The translations under genes were made by a program, and so were the position numbers. From NCBI GenBank assembly GCA_030066195.1, contig JASJCB010000114.1:1-32401 (forward strand): a DNA stretch of 32,401 bases, written 5' to 3'. Positions 1-7,777 of the stretch are shown one piece after another; positions within the stretch are counted from its first letter, which is position 1, and the number at the start of each line of letters is the position of its first letter. The DNA comes from Acidobacteriota bacterium. Its GTDB lineage: Bacteria > Acidobacteriota > Holophagae > Acanthopleuribacterales > Acanthopleuribacteraceae. The notes under the pieces were generated by a model. The model saw only the letters and a program-made list of their open reading frames with translations. It made no database searches and was not told the origin of the DNA.

Positions 1-2
1 CA

Positions 3-359
3 GGTTTAGGTGTCATATCGGGTGGTTTTGGCGCCGAAACATATGAAGAATTTCTTCAGCTTTTGGGTGACCAGGTTTTTTATGATGAGTTCAACCTTCG
101 GGTCAACAGTTCAAGAATACCCGTTTCAATTACCGCGAGTTTGGAAAGTTGGTATCACGATGACAAATCATTGAGTGAGGTACTTGCTCTCTATTCTCCA
201 CATACCGGTTATGAATGCATTTACACGGGTACGGATGATGAAACGGAAATGTACTTTCCGATTATGCAATTTCACGAGCTTCTAGAGGTGATGGAGCTCG
301 AATATGTCATCAACGACATTGAAATTTTGATTTACGAAAAGGGAGGTAATTATGACTAA
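3..359 (+). CDS. C-terminal part of an unknown protein (5' end outside window)
   Basis: The reading frame is open from base 3 to a TAA at 357-359, so the true start lies upstream of the window. About 118 residues are visible, beginning GLGVISGGFGAETYEEF. A TTG at 63 could act as a start, but nothing marks it as one. The visible part is acidic, with no membrane segment and no motif I recognise. It ends EILIYEKGGNYD. The last 8 bases overlap the start of the next gene (352), and the GGAGG that serves that gene lies inside this one, so the two are probably translated together. It may belong to the same functional set as the secreted peptide and propeller that follow. I cannot name a family. Confidence 0.7.
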   Translation, partial: GLGVISGGFGAETYEEFLQLLGDQVFYDEFNLRVNSSRIPVSITASLESWYHDDKSLSEVLALYSPHTGYECIYTGTDDETEMYFPIMQFHELLEVMELEYVINDIEILIYEKGGNYD

Positions 360-507
360 GGTGAAAAAAATCTTTATGGTGGCGATCATTTTGACGGCGA
401 CGGTTCCTGTAGTCAGTCAGGCCGGCGGCACGCAACCCCTGGACGGCTGGGAATTCGAAGCCACTTATGATGGATGCAGTTATTTTCAACTGGGTCTCTG
501 CAAATAG
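352..507 (+). CDS. Very small secreted peptide with two cysteines (51 aa)
   Basis: An ATG at 352 follows GGGAGG (341-346) at good spacing and the frame runs 51 codons to TAG at 505-507. Residues 1-24 form a clear signal peptide: basic MTKVKK, a hydrophobic stretch (IFMVAIILTATVPVV) and an SQA cleavage-type site. That leaves a mature peptide of about 27 residues with LDGWE (30-34), C42 and C50 next to the C-terminus. The gene overlaps the preceding one by 8 bases and is followed after 34 bases by a propeller-like gene. A second small secreted Cys protein at 29715-29984 carries the related string LDGFE and is likewise followed by a propeller gene. The function is unknown. A secreted peptide or a small partner of the propeller is inference. 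Confidence 0.6.
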   Translation: MTKVKKIFMVAIILTATVPVVSQAGGTQPLDGWEFEATYDGCSYFQLGLCK

Positions 508-541
508 CCGTCCGTATCCGAACATCTAAGGATTAAAACAT

Positions 542-1549
542 ATGTTGACTTTCGCTTTTTTGCTTTGGTTAGGCGATACACGGCAGATCAAATTAGAGGA
601 AGTCAATCAACCAAGCACCAAGCATCGCGTTTTGGGGCGTGCCGAAATCTTCGGCGCGTCCCATAACAAGCTTTTCCACTGGTCAACCGAGGGTGACCTG
701 ATCCGTGTCATCGAATTGCAGGAAGATCAGGTTCTTCTAACCTATTTTTATGACGGTACCTATTACTGGATATGCGGGTCGGGGAAATCCCCGTTTTCGA
801 TTATTTACGACAAGAACGGCAAGCCTCTGGACGAATTGATCGGTGAAGACAAGGTCTACCGCTCCTTCCTGCCCTTGGAAGACGAATTGTTCGCGGTAAC
901 CAACCTGTCCTCCAAGCGCCTTTATCAAAACCCTCATATCTATCAACTCCAGAAAGTTGACTTTTTCTACGAGGGCGGCCGTCTTTTTCACCGAACCTAT
1001 GACAACTTTGCCAAGATAAGAAAAAAACAGCGCGATTTCGGTTTTTCCTTCAAGGAAGTCTTCCTGGCCAAGCGCGGCCGTTCTTATTTGGCCATGAACC
1101 AACTCGAACCCTATGTTATGGTCTATAATTCGGATACGATCACAAAGGAAAGACGAGACGGCACCCAGGTTCCCACTAAAGTTGAGGAAATAAAACTCGA
1201 CCTCAGCGAGTATGTGCCGCCGCCGGAAAATTTCTTCAGGGTCACCCGACCCATGCCCCGTAAAAAGGTTCTGGAAATTCGCAGAAAGTGGTTTTTTAGT
1301 TGGAGCCGTATTTCCAGCTTTCAAAATTTTCGTGACGGTTTTCTCATTACCTACGGGATACCTAAATGTGAGGGCGGCGAATGCGGATACCTGACTGGTA
1401 TCCAGGTCTTGAATACAGACCTGACCAACTCCGGCGCTTTGATGAAACAACGCGGTAATTTCCTGGGTGTTTATGATGACGAGATCTTTGTACTACCGAA
1501 ACCGAAGCCTGAGCAGGGCGGCCTGGTGGTCTCGGTCATAAGGCCATAA
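542..1549 (+). CDS. Propeller-like exported protein of unknown function (335 aa)
   Basis: The ATG at 542 has AAGGA about 10 bases upstream; the frame ends with TAA at 1547-1549. The N-terminus (MLTFAFLLWLGDT) is a short hydrophobic leader, so export is likely. The rest shows recurring short beta-strand-like units with the pattern 'hydrophobic-D/N-x-G-x-hydrophobic' (for example STEGDLIRVIEL, YDKNGKPLDELI, GRLFHRTYDNF), as in 6-bladed beta-propellers. The length nearly equals that of the clearer propeller at 30008-31006 (332 aa). It contains two cysteines in a KCEGGEC string near residue 280. It sits 34 bases after the small secreted peptide gene and is probably cotranscribed with it. The propeller assignment is structural inference, not a motif hit. 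Confidence 0.6.
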   Translation: MLTFAFLLWLGDTRQIKLEEVNQPSTKHRVLGRAEIFGASHNKLFHWSTEGDLIRVIELQEDQVLLTYFYDGTYYWICGSGKSPFSIIYDKNGKPLDELIGEDKVYRSFLPLEDELFAVTNLSSKRLYQNPHIYQLQKVDFFYEGGRLFHRTYDNFAKIRKKQRDFGFSFKEVFLAKRGRSYLAMNQLEPYVMVYNSDTITKERRDGTQVPTKVEEIKLDLSEYVPPPENFFRVTRPMPRKKVLEIRRKWFFSWSRISSFQNFRDGFLITYGIPKCEGGECGYLTGIQVLNTDLTNSGALMKQRGNFLGVYDDEIFVLPKPKPEQGGLVVSVIRP

Positions 1550-1564
1550 CTCGAAAATTGTTTT

Positions 1565-1613
1565 GGTCGCCGTTCTCAGTCCTCACACGCCCAATTGGAG
1601 GACATTGGCGACC
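1565..1613. other. Interrupted inverted repeat after the propeller gene
   Basis: GGTCGCC (1565-1571) pairs with GGCGACC (1607-1613), and inside it GTCCTC (1579-1584) pairs with GAGGAC (1598-1603). Both arms match perfectly, so a two-part stem-loop is possible 15 bases after the stop codon at 1549. No T-run follows, so it is not a classical intrinsic terminator. It may mark or protect the 3' end of the upstream transcript. Confidence 0.35.
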
Positions 1614-1685
1614 GCAACCGCCGCCACACCACTAAAAGTTTATCAATCGTTGATTATACAGGAACTGCTATTAAAAAAATAAGCG

Positions 1686-1715
1686 TTGCCAAAAGCGGCA
1701 CTCTTGCACTAAAAT
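1686..1715 (+). promoter_or_regulatory. Sigma-70-like promoter for the 1750-2671 gene pair
   Basis: TTGCCA (1686-1691) and TAAAAT (1710-1715) are separated by 18 bases, 35 bases before the ATG at 1750. Both hexamers are close to the TTGACA/TATAAT consensus. The region is otherwise non-coding. Confidence 0.45.
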
Positions 1716-1749
1716 AGCCTGTATCGCGCATTTTCCTCGGAGAACTGCT

Positions 1750-2238
1750 ATGGCTAATGACGGAGTGGACAGAGCTTTCAGAATCAAGAAATTCTTGGAA
1801 GACTATGGCGAACAAAAAGGTTATGACCGCACCAGCTTCTACCAACAGATGCTGAAAAAGTTCCGGTCTCTTGAAGGGAACGACAACTTCCTCAAGGGCG
1901 ACATCGGGGTTCAACGTTCCGGGGGAACCTGGGTCGGTTATAAAAACAAACTCAAGCCCTGGCTTGACTCCACGGTGAAACCCGGGCCCAATTTCGGCGT
2001 CAAACCCGTCCCGGAAGAAATATCCGCACAGCAATTCATCGACGAAGCTGACGGCCTGTTTCACCTCAAGGCGGTCCTCAAGAAGTTGAACCCGGAAATC
2101 GTCACATACTGGAAGGTTACAGGTGCGGTAAAACGCTCCAAGGATCCCGCCAAGGAAATCGGTGTGATACTTCGCAACGGGGTGTACGTGGTAGACATGC
2201 AATACTTCCGCATCTGGTATCGCCAACACGAACCTTAA
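1750..2238 (+). CDS. Unknown cytosolic protein (162 aa)
   Basis: The ATG at 1750 follows CGGAGAACTGCT (GGAG 9 bases upstream). The product is basic, without a signal peptide or membrane segment. The first half (AFRIKKFLEDYGEQKGYDRTSFYQQMLKKF, residues 9-38) looks helical, followed by a GxWVGYKNKLKPWLD stretch. The second half has a helix around residue 100 (FHLKAVLKKL) and a C-terminal beta-rich part ending in an aromatic YFRIWYRQHEP. I do not recognise a family. The gene ends 10 bases before yjbQ and shares its strand, so the two are probably one transcription unit. A nucleic-acid-binding role would fit the charge but is only a guess. Confidence 0.75.
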   Translation: MANDGVDRAFRIKKFLEDYGEQKGYDRTSFYQQMLKKFRSLEGNDNFLKGDIGVQRSGGTWVGYKNKLKPWLDSTVKPGPNFGVKPVPEEISAQQFIDEADGLFHLKAVLKKLNPEIVTYWKVTGAVKRSKDPAKEIGVILRNGVYVVDMQYFRIWYRQHEP

Positions 2239-2248
2239 GGAAGACGAT

Positions 2249-2671
2249 GTGTCCTGGTTCCAGAAGGAAATCACACTTCCTCACAAACCCAGGGGATTTC
2301 ACCTGGTAACCTCGGAAATTCTACAAAGGGTGCCGGAAATTCGCCGCTTTCAGGTGGGTCTGGCGCACCTTTTCATTCTGCATACGTCCGCCTCACTGAC
2401 CATCAACGAAAATGCGGATGCGGATGTACGGCATGATATGGAAGCCCATTTCAACGTGATGGTGCCCGAGAATCAGGCGCATTACCGCCACACGTTGGAA
2501 GGATCGGACGACATGCCCGCCCACCTCAAAGCCTCATTATTGGGTTCGGGCCTGGTAATCCCCATCAGTTCCGGCAGATTACGCCTGGGCACCTGGCAGG
2601 GTATCTACCTCAATGAACACCGGGATCACGGAGGAGCCCGAAAACTGGTGGTCACATTGTTTGGAGAATAG
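2249..2671 (+). CDS. yjbQ: YjbQ family protein (UPF0047)
   Basis: This is a full-length member (140 aa) of the YjbQ/UPF0047 family: small soluble proteins that form trimers and have been linked to low-level thiamine phosphate synthase activity. The family core is visible: HTSASLTINENAD (residues about 47-59), the internal H-rich segment (AHYRHTLEGSDDMPAHLKASLLG, 78-100) and the C-terminal GTWQGIYLNEHRDHGGARK. The start is GTG at 2249; the nearby ATG at 2247 is in another frame. AAGGA at 2237-2241 gives 7-base spacing to the GTG. The gene follows the unknown 162-residue protein by 10 bases and converges with dnaB, leaving two bases between stop codons. The physiological role of the family is not settled. 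Confidence 0.9.
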   Translation: MSWFQKEITLPHKPRGFHLVTSEILQRVPEIRRFQVGLAHLFILHTSASLTINENADADVRHDMEAHFNVMVPENQAHYRHTLEGSDDMPAHLKASLLGSGLVIPISSGRLRLGTWQGIYLNEHRDHGGARKLVVTLFGE

Positions 2672-2673
2672 AA

Positions 2674-4101
2674 TCAAGCGTATTCCATCTCGTCCGAATA
2701 ATTCTCAAAACGCGTGAATTTCTTGAAGAAGGCCAGTTCAATCACGCCGGTCGGCCCGTTACGGTGCTTGGCGATGATCAGTTCAGCCACACCGAAATCC
2801 TCGTCGCTCTGGGGCTGGGCGCCTTCTTCCTTTGTTTTTTCTTTGTAGTAATCTTCGCGGAACAGAAACGTCACGATATCGGCATCCTGCTCAATGGAAC
2901 CGGACTCACGCAAATCGGACAATTGAGGACGGTGGTCGGAACGCTGCTCCGCGGCCCGGGAAAGCTGGGAGAGGGCAATCACAGGACAATTGACTTCCTT
3001 GGCCATGATTTTCAGGCCCCGGGAAATGGCAGAAACCTCCTGTACCCTACTCTGCTGCGCATTGACGGCTGAACCGCTCATCAGTTGAAGGTAGTCGATA
3101 ATCACCAGATCCACGCCCTTTTCCATCTTCAACCTTTTCAGATCCGCACGCATCTTGGCTACTGTCGACTCCCCGCTGTCCTCGATAAAAATCTGGCAAT
3201 CATTCAAGGCGGCAACAGTCGTTCCCAAGCGATTCCACTCATCACCGCTCAGGTTGCCGCTACGAAGGGAAGAAATGCCTACGCGCGCTTCCGAGCCCAG
3301 CAAACGCATCACCAATTGGCTTGCCGGCATCTCCAGGGAATAAATCACCACCTTGGCGCCCTTCAGGGCGGCATTCAGGCCCACGTTCAGACAAAAAGAG
3401 GTTTTGCCCATGGCCGGACGGGCGGCAACGATCATCAAATCGCCGTCATGCATACCGTTGGTCATGCGATCGAAGTCCGCAAACCCCGAGGTAAGGCCTA
3501 CCAACTCGCCCTTATTCTCGGCGCGCTTCTCGATAATCTGGTAGGACTCGTTCAACAAAGACGGGAAGTCCTGAAAACCCGCGGCGCCGTCGCCCTCGCG
3601 TAATTTGAAAAGAAAACCTTCCGCCTCGTTGATCGCCTCATTCGCCAGGGTTTCCGGCAGCAGGGCCTTTTGGGAAAGCTCCTGGCCCAGGGTCACCAGC
3701 CGTCGCAGCATGGACTTCTCTTTGACGATGCCGGCGTAGTATTCGATATTGGTAGTACGCGGAATCCCCTCGGTGAGCGCGTCCAGGTATTCCAAACCGC
3801 CCGCGTTCTGCAACTCGTTCTGCTTCAACAGTTCATCACTCAAAAGGACCGGATCGACCTCGCTGTTTGCCTCAAACAAAACAACAATGGACTTGAAGAT
3901 GAGTTGGTGGCTGCGTCGGTAGAAATCATCCGGTTTGACCAGATCCAAAACCTGGGCGATATTGTTGCTTTCCAACAACATGGAACCCAGACATACGCGC
4001 TCTGCCTCATCGTGATGAGGCATGCCTTTCAACTCAACCTGTATCGCGTCCAACATCCCCTCCCCGATCACTTTTTCGGTGCATTCCGGTCGCGGACTCA
4101 T
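2674..4101 (-). CDS. dnaB: Replicative DNA helicase DnaB
   Basis: DnaB is the hexameric helicase that unwinds DNA at the replication fork. The N-terminal domain begins PHHDEAERVCLGSMLLE, as in other DnaB proteins. The RecA-like domain carries Walker A (AARPAMGKTS), Walker B (LVIIDYLQLM) and the downstream H-motif region IALSQLSRAAEQR, then the conserved DLRESGSIEQDADIV and KHRNGPTG segments. Length is normal for the family. The start is uncertain: I take ATG at 4101 (MSPRPEC). A GTG at 4119 and an ATG at 4056 (MLDAIQ) are alternatives, and none has an ideally spaced ribosome binding site. The gene runs opposite to its neighbours and appears monocistronic. No intein is seen in the motor domain. 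Confidence 0.95.
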   Translation of the reverse strand: MSPRPECTEKVIGEGMLDAIQVELKGMPHHDEAERVCLGSMLLESNNIAQVLDLVKPDDFYRRSHQLIFKSIVVLFEANSEVDPVLLSDELLKQNELQNAGGLEYLDALTEGIPRTTNIEYYAGIVKEKSMLRRLVTLGQELSQKALLPETLANEAINEAEGFLFKLREGDGAAGFQDFPSLLNESYQIIEKRAENKGELVGLTSGFADFDRMTNGMHDGDLMIVAARPAMGKTSFCLNVGLNAALKGAKVVIYSLEMPASQLVMRLLGSEARVGISSLRSGNLSGDEWNRLGTTVAALNDCQIFIEDSGESTVAKMRADLKRLKMEKGVDLVIIDYLQLMSGSAVNAQQSRVQEVSAISRGLKIMAKEVNCPVIALSQLSRAAEQRSDHRPQLSDLRESGSIEQDADIVTFLFREDYYKEKTKEEGAQPQSDEDFGVAELIIAKHRNGPTGVIELAFFKKFTRFENYSDEMEYA

Positions 4102-4204
4102 AAGATAACATGCCGACACTTGAATTATGCTCTCAGATGAGAAAGAATAAATGCGACTTCAAATGAACCCCGCATCCGGAGAAAATGACTAGGAGGATGA
4201 CGAT

Positions 4205-4465
4205 ATGGGCCGAGGTGGTCGAAAGTTTGCTTCTATTAAAGACGGTGGCGGTCTTCACAAGAAAAAAGGTATCGACAAGAGTGAAAATCTTGGCAAGTTG
4301 ATGCAAAAACATCGGGCGCTCGAGGACGTGCTCTACAGCTATACCTCCAACTCGGACATGGTTTATGAGGACATGGATTTTACCATTGAAGAGTTCTCCG
4401 ACATGTCCGGCGCCGACCTGGATGAATTGCTTCACGATATCAATATGGCGATCAAAGGAAGATGA
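4205..4465 (+). CDS. Small conserved-looking protein coupled to birA (86 aa)
   Basis: The ATG at 4205 has an excellent site, AGGAGG, at 4191-4196. The product starts with a glycine/lysine-rich segment (MGRGGRKFASIKDGGGLHKKKG), followed by a helical middle and an acidic C-terminal half (YEDMDFTIEEFSDMSGADLDELLHDINMAI). There is no signal peptide or membrane helix. Its stop overlaps the birA start as ATGA (4462-4465), so translation of the two is coupled. I do not recognise the family. The basic head and acidic tail suggest a nucleic-acid or ribosome-associated small protein, but that is only a guess. Confidence 0.7.
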   Translation: MGRGGRKFASIKDGGGLHKKKGIDKSENLGKLMQKHRALEDVLYSYTSNSDMVYEDMDFTIEEFSDMSGADLDELLHDINMAIKGR

Positions 4466-5232
4466 GCGGCACATTTTTCAGTCAAGTGATTTGCCTGGCT
4501 CAATCCGGTTCCACCAACGACGATGCCTTCACGCTATTGGAAGCGGAACCGTCCTGTCTGGTATGGACCACCGATCAAACCGCGGGTCGCGGCAGCAGGG
4601 GTCGATCCTGGATTTCTCCCGCCGGATCCCACCTTGCCATGACCCTGGCTTTCGATACCGCCGGCCGGCCCGACCCGGGTGAATTGTGCTATCCCCTATT
4701 GGCAGCTGTCGCCGTCTACGACACCTTGAAACGGCTTTTGCCCGAGGCCGACCTCACGCTGAAATGGCCCAACGACGTCCTGCTGGCCAAGGCCAAATTG
4801 GCCGGCATCTTGTGTGAGTCTCGCTGGGTGCGAAATAAGGTCCGAGTGGCAATAGGCATCGGCATCAACCTGAGAAGGCACCCCGCCATGGACCAACTTC
4901 CCAAGGGCTATGCAGCTCTGGATGACTTAAACCGGCCTCCTTCCGCGGATACCATTGTCCAAACTATCGGGCAGGTCTTCCCCGTTACACTCGATGCACT
5001 TCGAAAGCCGAATTCACTGAACGACGCGTGGCTCTCTCGTTGCGGTTTGAAAGTCGGTACTCCTTTGCGCCTTCAAGCGGACGGCGCCGTTTTGGAAGGC
5101 AAGTTTGCGGGTCTGGCTGCTGACGGCGCCCTTAAGTTGCAACAAGAAAACAGATTCCACCTTGTCGCGCAGAGCTGCGAGGATTTCGATATCCTGGATG
5201 GTTTGGATTACAATAGTCAGCACCCGCTGTAA
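4462..5232 (+). CDS. birA: Biotin--[acetyl-CoA-carboxylase] ligase, monofunctional type
   Basis: The enzyme makes biotinyl-AMP and transfers biotin to a lysine of the biotin carboxyl carrier protein of acetyl-CoA carboxylase. Visible motifs are STNDDAF (residues 16-22), the adenylate-binding loop TAGRGSRGRSW (about 37-47), KWPNDVLL with the following KLAGIL, and GIGINL. The C-terminal small domain (about 190-250) is present. There is no N-terminal winged helix, so this copy should not act as a biotin repressor. The ATG overlaps the stop of the preceding small gene (ATGA), and coaX follows after 30 bases on the same strand. A biotin/CoA cofactor operon is the natural reading. Confidence 0.95.
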   Translation: MSGTFFSQVICLAQSGSTNDDAFTLLEAEPSCLVWTTDQTAGRGSRGRSWISPAGSHLAMTLAFDTAGRPDPGELCYPLLAAVAVYDTLKRLLPEADLTLKWPNDVLLAKAKLAGILCESRWVRNKVRVAIGIGINLRRHPAMDQLPKGYAALDDLNRPPSADTIVQTIGQVFPVTLDALRKPNSLNDAWLSRCGLKVGTPLRLQADGAVLEGKFAGLAADGALKLQQENRFHLVAQSCEDFDILDGLDYNSQHPL

Positions 5233-5262
5233 CTGTCTTGAACCGGGGGTTCGGAGAAACAC

Positions 5263-6027
5263 ATGCTATTGGCAATCGATGTAGGCAACACAAATACGGT
5301 AATCGGCCTTTTCCGCGACAAAGAACTTGTCAAGTCCTGGCGCTTGACCACGGTGGCTCAGCAAACCGCCGACGAATACGGCATCCTCTTCCGCAATCTG
5401 TTCGAACCTTCCGGTTTCAGAGCCGGTGAAGTCAACCGGGCGATCATTTCCTGCGTCGTGCCGCCCTTGGAAGAAACCTTGCGCGCCATGTGTCGGGATT
5501 ATTTCGGCGTGGGCGCACTGGTGGTGGGCCCGGGCATAAAAACCGGCATCAAACTCCAGGTAGACCATCCTCAGGAGGTGGGGGCCGACCGTATCGTCAA
5601 TGCCATTGCTTCCTGGAAGCTTTACGGAGGCCCTGCCATCGTGGTCGACTTCGGCACGGCCACCACCTTCGACCCCATTTCGAAGGACGGCGCCTTCCTT
5701 GGAGGAGCCATCGCGCCCGGCATCAATATATCGGCCAAGGCCTTATATATGGCCGCGGCAAAACTACCGCGAGTCGAGGTGCAAAAACCGCGAAAGGTTA
5801 TCGGCAAAAACACCGTGGACAATATTCAATCCGGCCTGTATTACGGTTACAAGGGTCTGGTAGACGGTATTTTGGAAGCCATGGTCGGTGAGATGCAGGG
5901 CGATCCGGTCATCGTTGCCACCGGGGGCCTGGGTTCCATCTTCTATCGGGAAAGTCGCTGGATTAAATACTACAATCCAAACCTCACCCTGTCCGGGCTT
6001 CAACTTCTGGCCGACAAAAACACTTGA
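5263..6027 (+). CDS. coaX: Type III pantothenate kinase
   Basis: CoaX phosphorylates pantothenate in the first step of coenzyme A synthesis. Unlike CoaA it is not feedback-inhibited by CoA and needs a monovalent cation. The ASKHA-fold motifs are visible: DVGNTNTVIGLF (phosphate 1, residues 6-17), GADRIVNAIA (about 107-116), VVDFGTATTFD (phosphate 2, about 127-137) and the late ATGGLGS loop. Length (254 aa) is typical. GGAGAAACAC precedes the ATG at 5263. birA followed by coaX is a common bacterial pairing. The stop TGA (6025-6027) directly abuts the stop of the convergent hydrolase gene, with no bases between. Confidence 0.96.
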   Translation: MLLAIDVGNTNTVIGLFRDKELVKSWRLTTVAQQTADEYGILFRNLFEPSGFRAGEVNRAIISCVVPPLEETLRAMCRDYFGVGALVVGPGIKTGIKLQVDHPQEVGADRIVNAIASWKLYGGPAIVVDFGTATTFDPISKDGAFLGGAIAPGINISAKALYMAAAKLPRVEVQKPRKVIGKNTVDNIQSGLYYGYKGLVDGILEAMVGEMQGDPVIVATGGLGSIFYRESRWIKYYNPNLTLSGLQLLADKNT

Positions 6028-6969
6028 TCAAGACAGCGGCGAGACTTCCACGTGCCCGATAAAAAAACCGTCGCTCCCTTGACCCTGATAAAGCGGCATC
6101 AGTAGATAACCGTTCCTGGGCGACCGAATATCGCCGCGAAAGTTGCGGGCGAGTAAATCACCGCGATGCACGTGATCGAAGGTGCGAAACCCCGGCTTCA
6201 TTTTAAACTGATCTCCGGGTCGAACCTCATGTCGGTGGTCCACCCGAATGGCCTTGGGCAGATTCAAACGAGTATGCAGATTTTCCCAAGTCCTTCTGGC
6301 ACGGGGCGGGATCGATGACTCCTCAATACAATCCAGCAAAAACAATTCATCCCAGATGAAGGCTTCCATGTTGTCCACGCCATAGGACATGCCTTTTTGT
6401 CCACCCTCGAAACCAATCGCACGATGGCCTTTATCGTGGAGGTAGTGAGCCAGGGTTCCGTGCAGCAAATCATCCAAACCGTATACAGTGGGCATGGGCA
6501 GATTCCGCAACAAAATCAGGTCGCGTTCATTGCCGGGAGAAATAGCGAAGGGCTCACCCTCGCCGGAAAAAGAATGCATGTCGATCAGGCTGATCGGCCC
6601 GTTGCTTTCATCCAAAATGCGGTTGAGAACAAGGCGTAACTCCAACATTTCCTGAAATTCACTGAACTGGTAACCGGATTCGCCGCTTAAATGCTCCCTA
6701 ATCCAAAAACGATTGAGATCTTGGTCGATAAAGCGAACCCCGCGACGCCGCGCGGCCAGATTCCCGGTCAGCCCGATCAATCGACCGCGAAAATAAGGCC
6801 GCATACGATCCAAGTCGTCAAATACCCGTCTCATGGCCAGCAGTCCTTCCACCTCATTGCCGTGCATGGCGCCCAGAAGGACAAGAGTAGGACCCGTCTT
6901 ATCCCCCCGGTAATCACCTTGAACACGTTCAGGATCGAGTTTCCTGGCGATGGTCGTATCGATGGTCAA
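6028..6969 (-). CDS. Succinylglutamate desuccinylase/aspartoacylase family zinc hydrolase
   Basis: The protein (313 aa) belongs to the M14-like AstE/AspA family, which removes acyl groups from N-acyl amino acids. The zinc ligands are H36 and E39 in GAMHGNEVEG and H132 in LIDMHSFS. The substrate-carboxylate DLNRFW motif is at 84-89. A beta-domain-like C-terminal part (about 225-310) contains HEVRPGDQFKMKPGF and ends GHVEVSPLS. The start is TTG at 6969, with AAAGGA 6 bases upstream; the next in-frame ATG falls inside the zinc motif and would destroy it. It follows the MESH1-like gene by 14 bases on the same strand. The actual substrate is not evident from context. Confidence 0.88.
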   Translation of the reverse strand: MTIDTTIARKLDPERVQGDYRGDKTGPTLVLLGAMHGNEVEGLLAMRRVFDDLDRMRPYFRGRLIGLTGNLAARRRGVRFIDQDLNRFWIREHLSGESGYQFSEFQEMLELRLVLNRILDESNGPISLIDMHSFSGEGEPFAISPGNERDLILLRNLPMPTVYGLDDLLHGTLAHYLHDKGHRAIGFEGGQKGMSYGVDNMEAFIWDELFLLDCIEESSIPPRARRTWENLHTRLNLPKAIRVDHRHEVRPGDQFKMKPGFRTFDHVHRGDLLARNFRGDIRSPRNGYLLMPLYQGQGSDGFFIGHVEVSPLS

Positions 6970-6983
6970 TGCTTGTCCTTTTT

Positions 6984-7547
6984 TCAGGTGTGCTGCCGCG
7001 CCTTGAAAAATGCGCTGTATAATTTGTCGAATCGTTCTTCCAGAACTTGACTGGCCCCGCGCAACCCGTCAACCACCTCGCGCGACCAGAATAAATAATC
7101 CTCACATCGCTCCCGCGACCAGCCCTTGGGTGGATGGTCCAGGATATCGCGAACATTACAGATTTTGTCCGCCAATTTGATTAGTTTGGCCTCGTGTGTA
7201 GCTGCCGGCGCCTTTTCTACCTGCTGCCGCTTCCGCACATGTTTAGGCAGGGTTTTGTCGTCGGTAAGTTCTTCCACCCATCCTCTCACCCTGGGACCGA
7301 AAGCCACATCCAACTCCTCTGCAGAAGTTTCGGTGTCTTCAAGAGTGTCGTGCAAGAGAGCAGCGGCCAGGATCTCCGGGTCTTCGACGCCGGCATCATT
7401 CAACACCATGGATACCTCCAGAGGGTGGTTGATATAAGGTGTCGCCCGAGGGTCTTTGCGCCGTTGATCGCGGTGTTTTTCCGCCGCAAAACAGCAGGCC
7501 CTCAGGATCACCGGAATGGGTTTCATTGTCTTGCTTACTTCACTCAT
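6984..7547 (-). CDS. MESH1/SpoT-like HD hydrolase (small alarmone hydrolase)
   Basis: This is a single HD domain (about 187 aa) of the (p)ppGpp 3'-pyrophosphohydrolase family, without synthetase, TGS or ACT domains. Visible motifs are EKHRDQRRKDPRATPYINHP, the metal-binding LLHDTLED, VEELTDDKTLPK and KLIKLADK with the second metal Asp. The whole stretch resembles animal MESH1 (HDDC3) closely, including RRKDP, TPYINHP and TDDKTLPK. Expected role: hydrolysis of ppGpp/pppGpp in the cytoplasm; animal MESH1 also cleaves NADPH, so that is possible. I place the start at ATG 7547 (MSEVSK). ATG 7526 and the long form from 7628 remain possible, since no strong ribosome site decides. It is the first gene of a two-gene unit with the zinc hydrolase. 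Confidence 0.88.
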   Translation of the reverse strand: MSEVSKTMKPIPVILRACCFAAEKHRDQRRKDPRATPYINHPLEVSMVLNDAGVEDPEILAAALLHDTLEDTETSAEELDVAFGPRVRGWVEELTDDKTLPKHVRKRQQVEKAPAATHEAKLIKLADKICNVRDILDHPPKGWSRERCEDYLFWSREVVDGLRGASQVLEERFDKLYSAFFKARQHT

Positions 7548-7761
7548 GACAGGTCTATTTAAAGGAATGGCACGCCCTCTTGTCAATGGAAAAGAAGCCG
7601 GCTTCGGGAGCATGTTTTGGTCGTTCAATTGAAAACCCGACTCTGATCACGTCTCCCCCCCTGCAATCATCAAACGGCTAGGATATTGCCACTACCGGGA
7701 TTGCCCCTTTCTTCACTCCTTACAACTGCCTTTGTAAAGACTTGTGTGGAAAAAGCAGCAA

Positions 7762-7777
7762 AAAAGTTATAACTTTT
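7762..7777. promoter_or_regulatory. Perfect 16-bp palindrome in the divergent control region
   Basis: AAAAGTTATAACTTTT reads the same on both strands. It lies in the 395-base gap between the MESH1-like gene (minus) and the ABC operon (plus), 165 bases before the ATPase start. The central TTATAA resembles a -10 element, so a dimeric regulator bound here could control a promoter. The rest of the gap (7548-7942) holds no gene I can support. Confidence 0.4.
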
